From NCBI RefSeq assembly GCF_014270035.1, contig NZ_JACNEP010000012.1:1-64000 (forward strand): 64,000 nt of DNA. The letters are read 5' to 3'. Positions 9,242 to 18,911 of this stretch are shown here, piece after piece. The notes beneath the pieces were generated by a model. That model saw nothing but the letters and a program-made list of their open reading frames with translations, made no database searches and was not told the origin of the DNA. Made by a program: the position numbers and the translations under genes. The stretch is from Neptunicella marina. GTDB taxonomy: Bacteria; Pseudomonadota; Gammaproteobacteria; Enterobacterales; Alteromonadaceae. Positions within the stretch are counted from its first letter, which is position 1, and every line of letters begins with the position of its first letter.

Positions 9242-9898
9242 TTAGTGGGATTTTAATACAACTCCCAGTGCAAATAAAACCAATAATCCAGCCATTGCCT
9301 GTTTAAACAATGGTTTATTTAATAAAGATTTAATTTGATTGCCAAGTGAGCCTAGTGTAATTAGTGCGGGCAGGGTGCCTAAACCAAAAAATAACATGTT
9401 TAAAGCACCATTAATTATAGAGCCTGATGCCAAGCTCCACACCAGAGTTGAGTATACCAGACCACAGGGCAACCAGCCCCAGATAAATCCATAGGGTAGT
9501 GCGTATATTGGATGTTTAAACGGGATTAATCTTTTACTTACAGGCGCAATATATTTCCATAACCGGCCGCCCAGTTGTTCGAATTTTTTTAACCAGTTCA
9601 ACCAACCTCCGACATAACAGGCCATCAGTATTAAAAATAACGCGCTTAACCACTGTAGTATCTGAATGCCATGGCTGGCTTTATTTGCAAAAATGCTTCC
9701 GGCATAACCCGTTACTGCACCAGCAATAGTGTAGCTGATGATTCTTCCTAGGTTATAGCCGAGTAAATAGGGTAACACTGGCTTTTGTTCAGGTATGGCA
9801 AAACTCAACGCGCTCACCACGCCACCACACATTGCAACACAATGTACGCTGCCAGCAATACCAATTAGAAAAGCTGACAGCAGCGAAAACTCACTCAT
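9242..9898 (-). CDS. TauE/SafE-DsbD2-like membrane protein of the cco cluster
   Basis: This 218-aa inner-membrane protein has six hydrophobic segments. The first carries the motif GSVHCVAMCGG, and a later one WLPCGLVYS. This pattern marks the DsbD2/UreH-like branch (PF13386) of the LysE/TauE superfamily, found regularly next to ccoS in gammaproteobacteria. Roles in copper or thiol transport for cytochrome oxidase assembly have been proposed for relatives, and the actual substrate is unknown. Its start overlaps the ccoS stop by 8 bp. Confidence 0.8.
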   Translation of the reverse strand: MSEFSLLSAFLIGIAGSVHCVAMCGGVVSALSFAIPEQKPVLPYLLGYNLGRIISYTIAGAVTGYAGSIFANKASHGIQILQWLSALFLILMACYVGGWLNWLKKFEQLGGRLWKYIAPVSKRLIPFKHPIYALPYGFIWGWLPCGLVYSTLVWSLASGSIINGALNMLFFGLGTLPALITLGSLGNQIKSLLNKPLFKQAMAGLLVLFALGVVLKSH

Positions 9899-10061
9899 CC
9901 TTTTTCGACTCAGATGCTTCTATATCATCATCAAATAAAATACTGTGACCATGACGCTCCAGATCTTCAAACTGGTCAGATTTTACCGCCCAGAAAAAAG
10001 CGCCCAGTGCAACACAAACCAATAATATAGCCAGTGGTATTAGAATATACAGAATACTCAT
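9891..10061 (-). CDS. ccoS: cbb3-type oxidase assembly protein CcoS
   Basis: This 56-aa protein has one N-terminal membrane helix (MSILYILIPLAILLVCVALG). The motif FFWAVKSDQFEDLE follows, diagnostic of CcoS, and then an acidic tail. CcoS is required to put heme b and copper into the catalytic subunit of cbb3 oxidase. The ATG at 10061 shares its A with the last base of the ccoI stop (TAATG), a tight coupling that decides the start over longer in-frame options. Confidence 0.95.
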   Translation of the reverse strand: MSILYILIPLAILLVCVALGAFFWAVKSDQFEDLERHGHSILFDDDIEASESKKDE

Positions 10062-12451
10062 TAAGCTGCTCCAAAATGTTGTTTTAGCAATCTGGCTGAA
10101 TTTCCCACGACAATTAACGAGCTTGCAGACATGCCAATTACAGCAATCCAGGGGGTCAATAATCCACATACCGCTAAGGGGAGAACGATCAGATTATATG
10201 CCAGAGCCCAGGCAATATTTTGTCTTATTTTAGATTTGCTTAATCTCGCTATTTTTATCAAATAAGGCAACAATGCCAATTGAGTATTGAGTAAAATAAC
10301 ATCGGCTGAGGATTTTGCTAAATCAGTACCGCTACCTACTGCTACGGAAACATCAGCCACTGCCATAACTGGTGAATCATTAATGCCATCGCCGACCATC
10401 AAAATGTGGTGACCTTGCTGCTGCTGACTTTTTATCGTGTCTAATTTTTGTTTAGGTGAACACTCTGCAATCCATGAATCGATATTAAGTTGTTTAGCAA
10501 TCTGGCTTACATGGTCTTGTCTATCACCGCTTAGCAGCACACTTTCAATCGGTTTTAGCTGGTTAATACTGGTTTTTGCATCAACTCTAAGTTGATCTTC
10601 TATTTCGAAAGCCGCTATTAAGACATTGTCACATGTTAGAAATACCCGAGCCTTGTTTGCCTTTGCAGGTACGTTAATTTCACAAAATGCAGCAGAGCCC
10701 AGTCTATACAACTGTTGATCAATCATACCGCTTACACCCAGTCCGGAAAGAGTTTTAAACTGGTTAACCGTAAAATATTCATCACTCTCAAACGCACTGG
10801 CTATTGGATGCTCGGAATGTTGTTCCAGACTTGCAGCAATTTTTGTTACCTGATTTTCTGTGTAATTTGGACTAAAACAATAAACGGCCTGTATTGAAAA
10901 GCGGCCCTCAGTTAATGTTCCGGTTTTATCCCAGGCAATGGTGTCAATCTGGTTGAGTTTTTCCAGCACATCAGCGCGTTTAATTAACACACCTGCGCGA
11001 TTAAGTGTCGCCATTGCTGATGTAAGGGCTGTGGGGGTTGCCAAACCAAGGGCACAAGGGCAGGTCGCAACTAACACTGCAATTGCAATAAATAACGCAT
11101 GTTCCGCGTCATACTGCTGCCAGTACCAATAAGTTAATCCGGCAACAACCAATACAGCACTAACAAAATAACGGGATAAGCGGTCTGCCATTTGTGAAAT
11201 TTGTGGTTTATCGGCTAAAGCTGACTCCTGCATCATCACAATCTGATTAATTAACGAAGTATTGAGTGTATTGGTTACCACGACGGTTAATACACCCTGA
11301 TGATTGGTGCTACCGCCATAAACATTGTCATTTATTGTTTTAGTAACTGGCTCAAATTCACCGGTTAACATCGATTCGTCTATCTGGGTTGTGCCATCAA
11401 TGATGACACCGTCAACCGGGATCATCTCGCCGGCTTTAATCAGGATACGATCACCATTATTTAACTTTTTGGCCAGTACTGTTGTGAACTGGCCTTGCTC
11501 ATTTAACAAGGTTGCAGAGCTTGGCATATGCTTCATGATGCTTGCTGAAACCAGCGACGCTTTGTGTCTGGAACGGTGTTCCAGATAACGACTAATCAGC
11601 AATAAAAAGATAAACATGGATACCGATTCGAAATACACCTGATCTCGATTGACTATGGTGGCGTAACTGCTGGCAATAAAAGCCGCCCACACCGCAATGC
11701 TAATCGGTACATCCATATTGACTGTGCCTAAACGTAAGGCATTAAAAGCACTTTTATAAAAGCCGCTACCGGCATAGAGCACCACAGGAATACATAACAA
11801 CATGCTAATTGCATGAAAATAAGATTTGATTTGCGGGTCGATATCACCAAACAAGCTGAAATACAAACCAAGCGCCAGCATCATAATTTGCATGGTCATC
11901 AAACCTGCCAGCCCCAGTTTTTTTAAATAGGTTTTATTTTCTTTTTGATAGGAGGCTTCATGTTGATCCGCCTGAAAAGGTTGAGCGTGATAGCCAATTT
12001 TTTCGAAGGTCGCTAATAGCTGGCTTAATTTAAGTTGATCTGCCTGCCAGTTAATTGTTGCACGTCTGGCGGCAACATTGACACCAACTTTATTAACACC
12101 GTTTAATCGACTCAGTTGTCGTTCAATTAACCACCCACACGCTGCACAGCTAATACCTTCAATCGTTAGCTGGATTTGATTTTCATTGCCTGAATGATGA
12201 ATAAACTCCTGCTGAAAATCGCTGTCATCAAAAATATCGAGTTGCGACAGGGCATCTTCTAACTGCTCTGGCGCCGTTAGCGCAGCTTCCGTGCGAAAAC
12301 GATAATAGTCTTGCATGCCACCATCAACGATTGCTCTGGCAACAGACTGACAACCGGGACAACACATACTGCGCTCTTCATTTAAAATGAATGCGCTGTA
12401 ACGCATACCCTCATCATGAGATTGTTCACAGTGATAACAGATATCGCTCAT
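10061..12451 (-). CDS. ccoI: Copper-translocating P-type ATPase CcoI (FixI)
   Basis: This 796-aa P1B-type ATPase supplies copper for cbb3 oxidase. An N-terminal Cys-rich segment (CYHCEQ...CCPGC) is followed by a heavy-metal-associated domain with CAAC at about residues 102-105. It has eight membrane segments with the CPC motif in TCPCALGLATP. The phosphorylation site is DKTGTLTEG, the SEHPIASA motif is present, and GDGINDSP forms the hinge. Length and order match FixI/CcoI. The gene lies 2 bp downstream of ccoH. Confidence 0.96.
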   Translation of the reverse strand: MSDICYHCEQSHDEGMRYSAFILNEERSMCCPGCQSVARAIVDGGMQDYYRFRTEAALTAPEQLEDALSQLDIFDDSDFQQEFIHHSGNENQIQLTIEGISCAACGWLIERQLSRLNGVNKVGVNVAARRATINWQADQLKLSQLLATFEKIGYHAQPFQADQHEASYQKENKTYLKKLGLAGLMTMQIMMLALGLYFSLFGDIDPQIKSYFHAISMLLCIPVVLYAGSGFYKSAFNALRLGTVNMDVPISIAVWAAFIASSYATIVNRDQVYFESVSMFIFLLLISRYLEHRSRHKASLVSASIMKHMPSSATLLNEQGQFTTVLAKKLNNGDRILIKAGEMIPVDGVIIDGTTQIDESMLTGEFEPVTKTINDNVYGGSTNHQGVLTVVVTNTLNTSLINQIVMMQESALADKPQISQMADRLSRYFVSAVLVVAGLTYWYWQQYDAEHALFIAIAVLVATCPCALGLATPTALTSAMATLNRAGVLIKRADVLEKLNQIDTIAWDKTGTLTEGRFSIQAVYCFSPNYTENQVTKIAASLEQHSEHPIASAFESDEYFTVNQFKTLSGLGVSGMIDQQLYRLGSAAFCEINVPAKANKARVFLTCDNVLIAAFEIEDQLRVDAKTSINQLKPIESVLLSGDRQDHVSQIAKQLNIDSWIAECSPKQKLDTIKSQQQQGHHILMVGDGINDSPVMAVADVSVAVGSGTDLAKSSADVILLNTQLALLPYLIKIARLSKSKIRQNIAWALAYNLIVLPLAVCGLLTPWIAVIGMSASSLIVVGNSARLLKQHFGAA

Positions 12452-12453
12452 TA

Positions 12454-12942
12454 TTAAGGTATAAAATCTATCTGACTGTTACGTGGAAAACGGGTGACCT
12501 GGGTTAGTTTCCATTGCTGATTAAACGGGCGGATAGTCAGATGCCATTTACCACTGATGTCACCTGTGTGCTCGGTAACATATTCACCGGAAGGATTCAT
12601 CACCAGCTTTAAATGGAAGTCTTTTTCACTTAAGGTGGCATGATGGAAATCCAGCGTAATCGCGCTGCCATCCAGAGGTTCAAACGAATCCAGTTTTATA
12701 CGATAAAACCCATCTTTAATTGTAAGGTGTGCTTTTATACCAAGTTCGCGCGCCTTGCGTATCTCGTCCAGCTGTTCGTTTATTGCTTTACCTTTTTTGT
12801 AATAGTCACCTACTACCAGACTGTCTTCAGTATCCACCGCAATAATGACCAGATTAATACTAACGATAACCGTAATTACCGGAATTATGATCAATACCCA
12901 TGGCCAGAATTGTTTGTACCAGGGAACAGCAGGATTAGTCAT
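12454..12942 (-). CDS. ccoH: cbb3 oxidase assembly protein CcoH (FixH)
   Basis: This 162-aa protein has one N-terminal membrane anchor (WPWVLIIIPVITVIVSINLV) and a periplasmic FixH domain. The signature VVGDYYKKGKAIN is in the first third. CcoH stays with the mature oxidase and helps assembly and stability. The gene begins the ccoH-ccoI-ccoS set, and the usual partner ccoG (RdxA) is absent from this cluster. A terminator-like hairpin separates it from ccoP. Confidence 0.93.
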   Translation of the reverse strand: MTNPAVPWYKQFWPWVLIIIPVITVIVSINLVIIAVDTEDSLVVGDYYKKGKAINEQLDEIRKARELGIKAHLTIKDGFYRIKLDSFEPLDGSAITLDFHHATLSEKDFHLKLVMNPSGEYVTEHTGDISGKWHLTIRPFNQQWKLTQVTRFPRNSQIDFIP

Positions 12943-12961
12943 GATACTCCTTTGTGGACAA

Positions 12962-12988
12962 TAAAAAGCCCCGTAAAAATACGAGGCT
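12962..12988 (-). terminator. Hairpin between ccoP and ccoH
   Basis: On the minus strand a 9-bp stem (AGCCTCGTA with TACGGGGCT, one G-T pair) has a 4-nt loop and is followed by five T residues. It would end or attenuate the ccoNOQP transcript about 45 bp after the ccoP stop, reducing expression of the assembly genes relative to the structural subunits. Confidence 0.75.
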
Positions 12989-13030
12989 ATTATATTGATT
13001 CACTTGCAAAATTGTTATTGAAATTTCAAT

Positions 13031-13984
13031 TTATTCAGTATGTGACAGGCTATATACGTAAGCACTGATAACATGGATTTTTTCTTCACCCAGAATGTCT
13101 TTCCAAACTGGCATAACACCATGGCGACCATTCATTACTGTTTCAGTGACTGCACGCTCAGTGCCACCGTATAACCAGATGTTATCAGTTAGGTTAGGGG
13201 CACCCATCGCAATATTACCTTTACCGTCCTGACCATGACAGGCTGCACAGATTGCAAAACGCGCCTGACCTTTGTCGGCTAATGATTGGTCAACCTGACG
13301 GCCACTTAAGCTAAGTGCATAGGCAACCACTTCCTTAACGCCTTGCTCACCCAGAGTCGCGCCCCAGGCAGGCATTGTACCCTGACGACCTTCCATAATG
13401 GTTTTCTTAATGTCAGCAGGTGTGCCGCCATGTAACCAATCGTTATCGGTCAGGTTAGGGAAGCCTTTACCACCACGCGCATCAGAACCGTGGCACTGAG
13501 AACAGTTTTGAAGGAACAAACGTTGACCTACTTTATTTGCTTCAGGATCTTTTGCCAACGTTTCAATATCTTGTTGTGCGTATTTCGCGAAAATCGGACC
13601 ATAGGTTTCCTTGGCGTGCTCCATTTCGCGATCGTATTGTACAACCAGACCTTGTTCCTTAGCTTCTGCTGTCGCTTTTTTACCTTCTTCGATGGTCAGA
13701 ATGCCCTGATTAGAACTTTTCCAGCCCCATAGACCCTGCCAGCTACCCAGGCCAGGGTAGAGGATGAAATAAACCACACCCCACACCATGGTTAGAATAA
13801 ACAGATAGGTCCACCATTGAGGTAACGGGTTGTTAATTTCAACGATGCCATCAAATTCATGGCTCATTTCTTTACCTTCTTCTACCCCTGTTTTGTTGCT
13901 TAAACACCAACGCAACAGAAGGTAGCAGCCCAGAATTGATCCCAGTGAAATCACTGAAATCCAGATAGTCCAGAAACTACTCAT
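13031..13984 (-). CDS. ccoP: cbb3 oxidase diheme cytochrome c subunit CcoP
   Basis: This 317-aa membrane protein has two N-terminal helices and then two cytochrome c domains with CSQCH and CAACH heme sites. It feeds electrons to the catalytic subunit. The motif DGIVEINNPLPQWW before the second helix is typical of CcoP. The ATG at 13984 overlaps the end of ccoQ by 8 bp. Longer in-frame starts would run back through ccoQ and are rejected. Confidence 0.96.
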   Translation of the reverse strand: MSSFWTIWISVISLGSILGCYLLLRWCLSNKTGVEEGKEMSHEFDGIVEINNPLPQWWTYLFILTMVWGVVYFILYPGLGSWQGLWGWKSSNQGILTIEEGKKATAEAKEQGLVVQYDREMEHAKETYGPIFAKYAQQDIETLAKDPEANKVGQRLFLQNCSQCHGSDARGGKGFPNLTDNDWLHGGTPADIKKTIMEGRQGTMPAWGATLGEQGVKEVVAYALSLSGRQVDQSLADKGQARFAICAACHGQDGKGNIAMGAPNLTDNIWLYGGTERAVTETVMNGRHGVMPVWKDILGEEKIHVISAYVYSLSHTE

Positions 13985-14165
13985 TTGTAGATGACTCCCG
14001 ATTTTTTTGATCCGTTTTTGTTTGTTCTGACTCGTCAGCAAATACCAGATTGGCTGCTTCGTCGAATCCTTTTTTGGATTTCTTACTGTATGCCCAGAAC
14101 ACAATGCCGATAAAGATGACAAAGACGAGCACGGTATAAATACTGTTTAAAAGTGCTTTATCCAT
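13977..14165 (-). CDS. ccoQ: cbb3 oxidase small subunit CcoQ
   Basis: This 62-aa protein has one membrane helix (LNSIYTVLVFVIFIGIVFWAY) followed by a Lys-rich stretch and a hydrophilic tail with FDEAANLVFAD, as in CcoQ/FixQ. CcoQ stabilises the oxidase complex and is not catalytic. It starts 5 bp downstream of ccoO. Confidence 0.93.
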   Translation of the reverse strand: MDKALLNSIYTVLVFVIFIGIVFWAYSKKSKKGFDEAANLVFADESEQTKTDQKNRESSTNE

Positions 14166-14170
14166 GGGAC

Positions 14171-14776
14171 TTACTTCAATGCTGTGCCCAACGATTGCAA
14201 ATATGCAACCAGAGCATCCATTTCGGTTTTACCTTTAACAGCGGCCTGTGCGCCTGCAATGTCTTCATCGGTATATGGCACACCAAACCCACGGAAAACT
14301 TCCATTTTCTTAGCTGTTAATTCGCCATCTAAGGTATTTTCATCTAACCAAGGGAAACCCGGCATATTTGACTCTGGCACTACTGCGCGTGGATTGTGTA
14401 AATGAACACGATGCCACTGATCACTGTAACGGCCACCAACACGAGCTAAGTCAGGCCCGGTACGTTTAGAGCCCCACAGAAACGGATGTTCCCACACGGT
14501 TTCACCTGCTACAGAGTAATGACCGTAACGTTCTGTTTCTGCACGGAAGGGGCGAATCATCTGAGAGTGACAACCCACACAACCTTCACGGATATATATA
14601 TCGCGACCTTCCAGTTGAAGAGCAGTGTAAGGCTTAAGTCCTTCAACCGGTTCAGTGGTTTCTTTTTGGTACATCAGCGGCAGAATTTCCACTAATGCAC
14701 CAAAGCTGATAACGATCATGATTAAGATGGCCAGAAGCCCGGCATTCTTTTCTACTTTTTCATGCATATTCTTCAT
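14171..14776 (-). CDS. ccoO: cbb3 oxidase monoheme cytochrome c subunit CcoO
   Basis: This 201-aa protein has an N-terminal membrane anchor and one heme c site ([12 protein letters not shown]). The likely methionine ligand is in [10 protein letters not shown]. It passes electrons from CcoP to CcoN. The start could be ATG at 14776 or the ATG three codons later. The gene lies 10 bp downstream of ccoN. Confidence 0.96.
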   Translation of the reverse strand: MKNMHEKVEKNAGLLAILIMIVISFGALVEILPLMYQKETTEPVEGLKPYTALQLEGRDIYIREGCVGCHSQMIRPFRAETERYGHYSVAGETVWEHPFLWGSKRTGPDLARVGGRYSDQWHRVHLHNPRAVVPESNMPGFPWLDENTLDGELTAKKMEVFRGFGVPYTDEDIAGAQAAVKGKTEMDALVAYLQSLGTALK

Positions 14777-14786
14777 GGTTTATTTC

Positions 14787-16214
14787 CTATGCCGCTTTAG
14801 GTTCAAGCTGAACGTTTTCTTCAGTGGAACGAATGGTTCTGTAGCAGTTATATGCCATCAGCAACATACCGCACACGATGAAACAACCGCCAAGGAAACG
14901 AACGAAGTAGAAGGGTTTAGATGCTTCAAGACTCTCAACGAAGCTGTAAGTCAATGTGCCATCAGAGTTAACTGCGCGCCACATCATGCCTTGCATAACA
15001 CCGGAGATCCACATGGCAACAATGTATAGAACCACGCCGATAGTGGCTAACCAGAAATGCACATTAACTAACTTGTAGCTATACATACGGGTTTTGTTAA
15101 ACAACACAGGGATTAGGTGGTACAAAGAGCCAATTGATACCATGGCTACCCAGCCTAACGCACCAGAGTGAACGTGACCAATAGTCCAGTCAGTATAGTG
15201 CGACAGGGCATTAACTGTTTTAATTGCCATCATTGGGCCTTCAAAGGTAGACATACCATAGAAAGACAATGACACAATCAGGAAGCGTAAAACGGGGTCG
15301 TGACGTAATTTATCCCAGGCACCTGAAAGCGTCATGATACCGTTGATCATGCCACCCCACGAAGGCAGGAACAAAATAACCGACATCACCATGCCCACAG
15401 ACTGAACCCAGTCAGGCAGAGCGGTATAATGTAAGTGGTGAGGACCAGCCCAGATATACAGTGAAATCAGTGCCCAGAAGTGAACAACCGACAAACGGTA
15501 TGAATATACCGGGCGGCCTGCCTGTTTAGGAATAAAATAATACATCATGCCAAGAAAACCCGCCGTCAGGAAAAATCCTACCGCGTTATGCCCGTACCAC
15601 CATTGCATCATTGCATCGACGGCACCTGCATACATGGAATATGACTTGGTGAAAGACACTGGGATTGCCATACTATTGCCAATGTGCAGCACGGCAATGG
15701 TAATAATGAATGCACCATAGAACCAGTTTGCTACATAAATATGCGATACCTTGCGCACAATAATGGTACCAAAAAAGTTAATCAGGTAAGCAATCCAGAC
15801 AATCGCAATCAGAATATCAATTGGCCATTCTAGTTCGGCATATTCTTTTGTTGACGTCATACCTTGAGGTAAAGTAATTACTGCTAAAACGATTACTGTT
15901 TGCCAACCCCAAAAAGTAAATGCAGCCAGTTTGTCACTAAACAAACGTACCTGACTGGTTCGCTGAACCACATAATAAGAGGTCGCAAATAACGCACAGC
16001 CACCGAAGGCAAAAATTACCGCATTGGTATGCAATGGTCTTAAACGCGAATAGGTTAACCATGGTGTGTTAAAGTTCAGTTCTGGCCATATTAACTGGGC
16101 TGCGATTAACACCCCGATTGACATGCCAATAATTCCCCAAACAACAGCCATGACTGAGAACTGTTTTACAACATTATAATTATATGTTGGATGTGCTTGA
16201 CTGACTTCACTCAT
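14787..16214 (-). CDS. ccoN: cbb3 oxidase catalytic subunit CcoN
   Basis: This 475-aa protein with about twelve membrane helices reduces O2 at the heme b3-CuB site. Metal ligands visible are the His of RLRPLHTNA, the His of [10 protein letters not shown], the His pair in [10 protein letters not shown], and the two His of [10 protein letters not shown]. The ATG at 16214 follows GGAAG and gives the usual CcoN length. An in-frame start at 16322 would add 36 residues without family support. The gene heads the operon, and a perfect FNR box lies about 180 bp upstream. Confidence 0.97.
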   Translation of the reverse strand: MSEVSQAHPTYNYNVVKQFSVMAVVWGIIGMSIGVLIAAQLIWPELNFNTPWLTYSRLRPLHTNAVIFAFGGCALFATSYYVVQRTSQVRLFSDKLAAFTFWGWQTVIVLAVITLPQGMTSTKEYAELEWPIDILIAIVWIAYLINFFGTIIVRKVSHIYVANWFYGAFIITIAVLHIGNSMAIPVSFTKSYSMYAGAVDAMMQWWYGHNAVGFFLTAGFLGMMYYFIPKQAGRPVYSYRLSVVHFWALISLYIWAGPHHLHYTALPDWVQSVGMVMSVILFLPSWGGMINGIMTLSGAWDKLRHDPVLRFLIVSLSFYGMSTFEGPMMAIKTVNALSHYTDWTIGHVHSGALGWVAMVSIGSLYHLIPVLFNKTRMYSYKLVNVHFWLATIGVVLYIVAMWISGVMQGMMWRAVNSDGTLTYSFVESLEASKPFYFVRFLGGCFIVCGMLLMAYNCYRTIRSTEENVQLEPKAA

Positions 16215-16395
16215 TTTGCTGGATCTTCCGTTGTATAAGTGTGTTGTTACAAACCCGTATTTAACCATAGGAAAATTTCTAAAAACTGCCAGCAACAATT
16301 GCCTAAGTAATTGAAAATTCACCTATTCATAATATGGATTTAGGCGCGAATGATACGTCTGTTAAGTGTAAAAGAAAAGTCAATATGTGGCTTGC

Positions 16396-16409
16396 TTGAT
16401 CCTAATCAA
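16396..16409. promoter_or_regulatory. Perfect FNR box between ccoN and the 16457 gene
   Basis: TTGATCCTAATCAA matches the FNR consensus TTGATnnnnATCAA at every defined position. On the minus strand a possible -10 box TACACT lies at 16370-16365, about 32 bp from the centre. This is close to class II activation geometry for ccoN. The box could also act rightward on the gene that starts at 16457. Confidence 0.85.
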
Positions 16410-16456
16410 TAATTCAAACTCGCCAAATAAAAACAAATCTCATATTAGGTGATTGA

Positions 16457-16909
16457 TTGATAAAGAAAAAACCAATTGCTGTTATTTTTACGATGATTTT
16501 ACTGCTAAGTATTCTGTGGATAGCACAGCAGCAACTGATTGATAAAAATGCACAGTTTTCGAACAGTTGTGAGTTAAATAGTGACTCTTGTCATTTATTT
16601 ATTAATGGTGACGCCATACAAATAACGGTGCAAAAATATCCAGTTGAGCTTGAAGAAGAGATACGTTTTGTATTTGTGCTTCCAGATGGATATCAGTGGC
16701 AAAACGGATATGTCACTGGCAGCAATATGTATATGGGGAAAATCCCTATGCTGCCTGAATCTGAAATAAAAGGGCCGCTACAGGTGGTAACGTTTTTAGG
16801 AAGTTGTAGCGAACCACATATGCGCTGGATGGCTACGGTTAACCTAAAAAATATCAAAACAGGTAAACAACAAATGTTATTTATCCGGTTTCAGACAAAC
16901 AGGCGTTAG
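16457..16909 (+). CDS. Hypothetical membrane-anchored protein beside the cco promoter
   Basis: This 150-aa protein has one N-terminal membrane or signal segment (IAVIFTMILLLSILWIA) and a predicted extracytoplasmic beta-rich domain. Cys pairs lie at CELNSDSC and a single Cys in GSCSEPHMRW. I do not recognise a family. It shares the FNR-box intergenic region with ccoN in the divergent direction, so an oxygen- or copper-related envelope role is only a guess. The start is TTG at 16457, six bases after AGGT. The 3' end overlaps the convergent antiporter gene by 4 bp. Confidence 0.55.
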   Translation: MIKKKPIAVIFTMILLLSILWIAQQQLIDKNAQFSNSCELNSDSCHLFINGDAIQITVQKYPVELEEEIRFVFVLPDGYQWQNGYVTGSNMYMGKIPMLPESEIKGPLQVVTFLGSCSEPHMRWMATVNLKNIKTGKQQMLFIRFQTNRR

Positions 16910-18483
16910 TTGTAATGCCCAATTAATTGCAAGCTCTCTTCAGCAAAACCGGTTCCGGCTTCAGTGTAAAAGTTAAATACGTTATCAACCCCTAATTTAA
17001 GCAATCGATGTCGCTCGTCTTCATAACGGGCTATCGCTGCCAGTTTGCCATGATAATTAGCGGCTTTTAGTTGCTGGTAAACATTGGTGACATCTCCAAT
17101 TGACGGGAGAGCCAGCAAGATTAACTTAATATTGGATAGATCCATGTTTTCCCACAAATCAATATCTTCAGCATCACCTAACATGATCCTGCAACCTGCC
17201 TTTCTCTGAATTTTCACTCTTTCACGGTCGGCATCCATTGCCCAGACTTTTTCACCAATAACCGCATCCAGCGCATCGTAGGCGCCTTTTCCCACTCGTC
17301 CCATTCCTATTACTAACATATCTGCCTCACGGGGTTGAGGGAGAATATCTTCGCGTAAACGATCCGGGCGTTCAAACCAGCAAATAAGAGATTTACGTTT
17401 GTTATAAAAACGATGCGAATGTTGATAAACCATAGAGGTAAGGGCAAATGAGAAACATACAGATAATGCCAGAATTACCAGCCAGTCGGAGGCCAGCATA
17501 TTCAGCTTAACGCAAAGGGCAACGACTATCAGTCCAAATTCACTGTAATTTCCCATTACCAGACCTGCCAGATAAGACGTGCGTCCACGCAGTTGCAGAC
17601 GGGTTAGCACAGCAAAAAACAAAATAAATTTCAGTGGGATTAATAAGGCAATAAATAAACCAGCCATCACCATATTAATGTCAGGCAGGGTGGTGAAACC
17701 GATAGAAATAAAAAAGCCGATAAGAAACAAATCTTTAAAGCTCATCAGCACTTTACTTAACTCTACTGCTTTGGCATGTTTACTTAGAAGCATACCCATA
17801 ATTAAAGCGCCTAAATCACCTTTAATGCCAACCAGATAAAACAATTCATAACTGCCCAGTGCCAGGAAAAAACCCGTTAACGTCAGTAACTCACCGTGAC
17901 CAGCAAAGTTTAGTAATCGATTCAGATAAGGTTTGAGCCAGAATAAGCCAACCAAGCATACAGACCAGATGGACGGGACAACGCCGGTTGCCACCACCAG
18001 AAAACCAACAGCAATAACGTCCTGCATGACCAGAATACCAATCGCCACTTTGCCATGGCGGGTTTTCATTTCACCGCTTTCTTCCAGTACTTTAACTACA
18101 CACACAGTACTGCTAAAACTGAGGGCAAACGCTAACAGTGCGGCACTTTGCCAGTCCAGAATATTGAAATACATCACACCAGCACTGGCTAAACCGGCAA
18201 ATATCACACTGATTGCTAACAACCACAATCCCATATGTGATACCGCACCAAGCCATACTTCGCGTTTAAGTAAATCAGCAACGTTTAGTTTCAGGCCAAT
18301 GGTAAACAGCATTAATGTTATGCCGATGTCGGCCAAAGCGTGAAGAGTATCGTTTGCGGTATAACCAAGGAAATTTAGCGCAAAACCAGCTAATAAAAAG
18401 CCAATCAGGGCAGGGAGTTTAAAAAAACGCACTCCCAAACCACAGACCATCGCAACTAAAATCCAGGCAAACTCCACGAACAC
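16906..18483 (-). CDS. CPA2-family cation:proton antiporter (KefB/YbaL-like)
   Basis: This 525-aa protein has about twelve N-terminal membrane segments. The family sequence LADIGITLMLFTIGLKL is near residue 50, and FALSFSSTVCVVKVLEE and IGILVMQDVIAV follow. A cytoplasmic TrkA-N-like Rossmann domain begins near residue 388 with VIGMGRVGKGAYDAL. Such proteins exchange K+ or Na+ for protons under nucleotide control. The C-terminal domain lacks a following TrkA-C domain. The gene is monocistronic. Confidence 0.85.
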   Translation of the reverse strand: MFVEFAWILVAMVCGLGVRFFKLPALIGFLLAGFALNFLGYTANDTLHALADIGITLMLFTIGLKLNVADLLKREVWLGAVSHMGLWLLAISVIFAGLASAGVMYFNILDWQSAALLAFALSFSSTVCVVKVLEESGEMKTRHGKVAIGILVMQDVIAVGFLVVATGVVPSIWSVCLVGLFWLKPYLNRLLNFAGHGELLTLTGFFLALGSYELFYLVGIKGDLGALIMGMLLSKHAKAVELSKVLMSFKDLFLIGFFISIGFTTLPDINMVMAGLFIALLIPLKFILFFAVLTRLQLRGRTSYLAGLVMGNYSEFGLIVVALCVKLNMLASDWLVILALSVCFSFALTSMVYQHSHRFYNKRKSLICWFERPDRLREDILPQPREADMLVIGMGRVGKGAYDALDAVIGEKVWAMDADRERVKIQRKAGCRIMLGDAEDIDLWENMDLSNIKLILLALPSIGDVTNVYQQLKAANYHGKLAAIARYEDERHRLLKLGVDNVFNFYTEAGTGFAEESLQLIGHYN

Positions 18484-18608
18484 TCCTTGCTAATGCGTAC
18501 TCATTTATTGTTTAGCTTATATCAGGAACGGTCTGTAAATAAACTAAGCAATTGAAGTTAATTGATAATTTGTACTATATTTGCAGCAGTTTAGACCGAC
18601 ATTTTATT

Positions 18609-18874
18609 AGAGCGTGTTTATCTTTGCGGTATATTTTTGCAACGAGTTGCGCGGTATTTAAACCATGAAGCATGAATGTGGTGTAGTTGTTCTACATAAA
18701 TGCGTGCTGAAGCAGTAGAAATGCCGCACAAACGTTGCCCGAAGGGTTCGTCCTAAACACTTTTTACTCATTGTTGCTTATTTTTGACTTAATCCATTAG
18801 GCCTGCAAATAAGCGTCGCGATTAAAAAGTGTTTAGTTAGAACAAAATTCATACAGAAAAGATCAACACGCTCT
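18609..18874. mobile_element. MITE-like non-coding inverted-repeat element
   Basis: A 266-bp element without an ORF is bounded by inverted ends AGAGCGTGTT(T/G)ATCTTT, the left copy at 18609-18625 and the right copy at 18858-18874. A nested perfect 13-bp inverted repeat, TAAACACTTTTTA, lies at 18754-18766 and 18823-18835. It occupies nearly all of the 428-bp gap between the antiporter gene and the GT2 gene. No clear target duplication is visible. The form is that of a MITE or a folded repeat, and its copy number in the genome is unknown to me. Confidence 0.7.
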
Positions 18875-18911
18875 AGTTATCTTAATACTTTCTTAAGTTT
18901 CAACCGGTATA

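Noticed and set aside
13031-14122. A longer CcoP frame starting at 14122
   Set aside because: The extra 46 residues run through ccoQ and do not match CcoP; the ATG at 13984 is correct.
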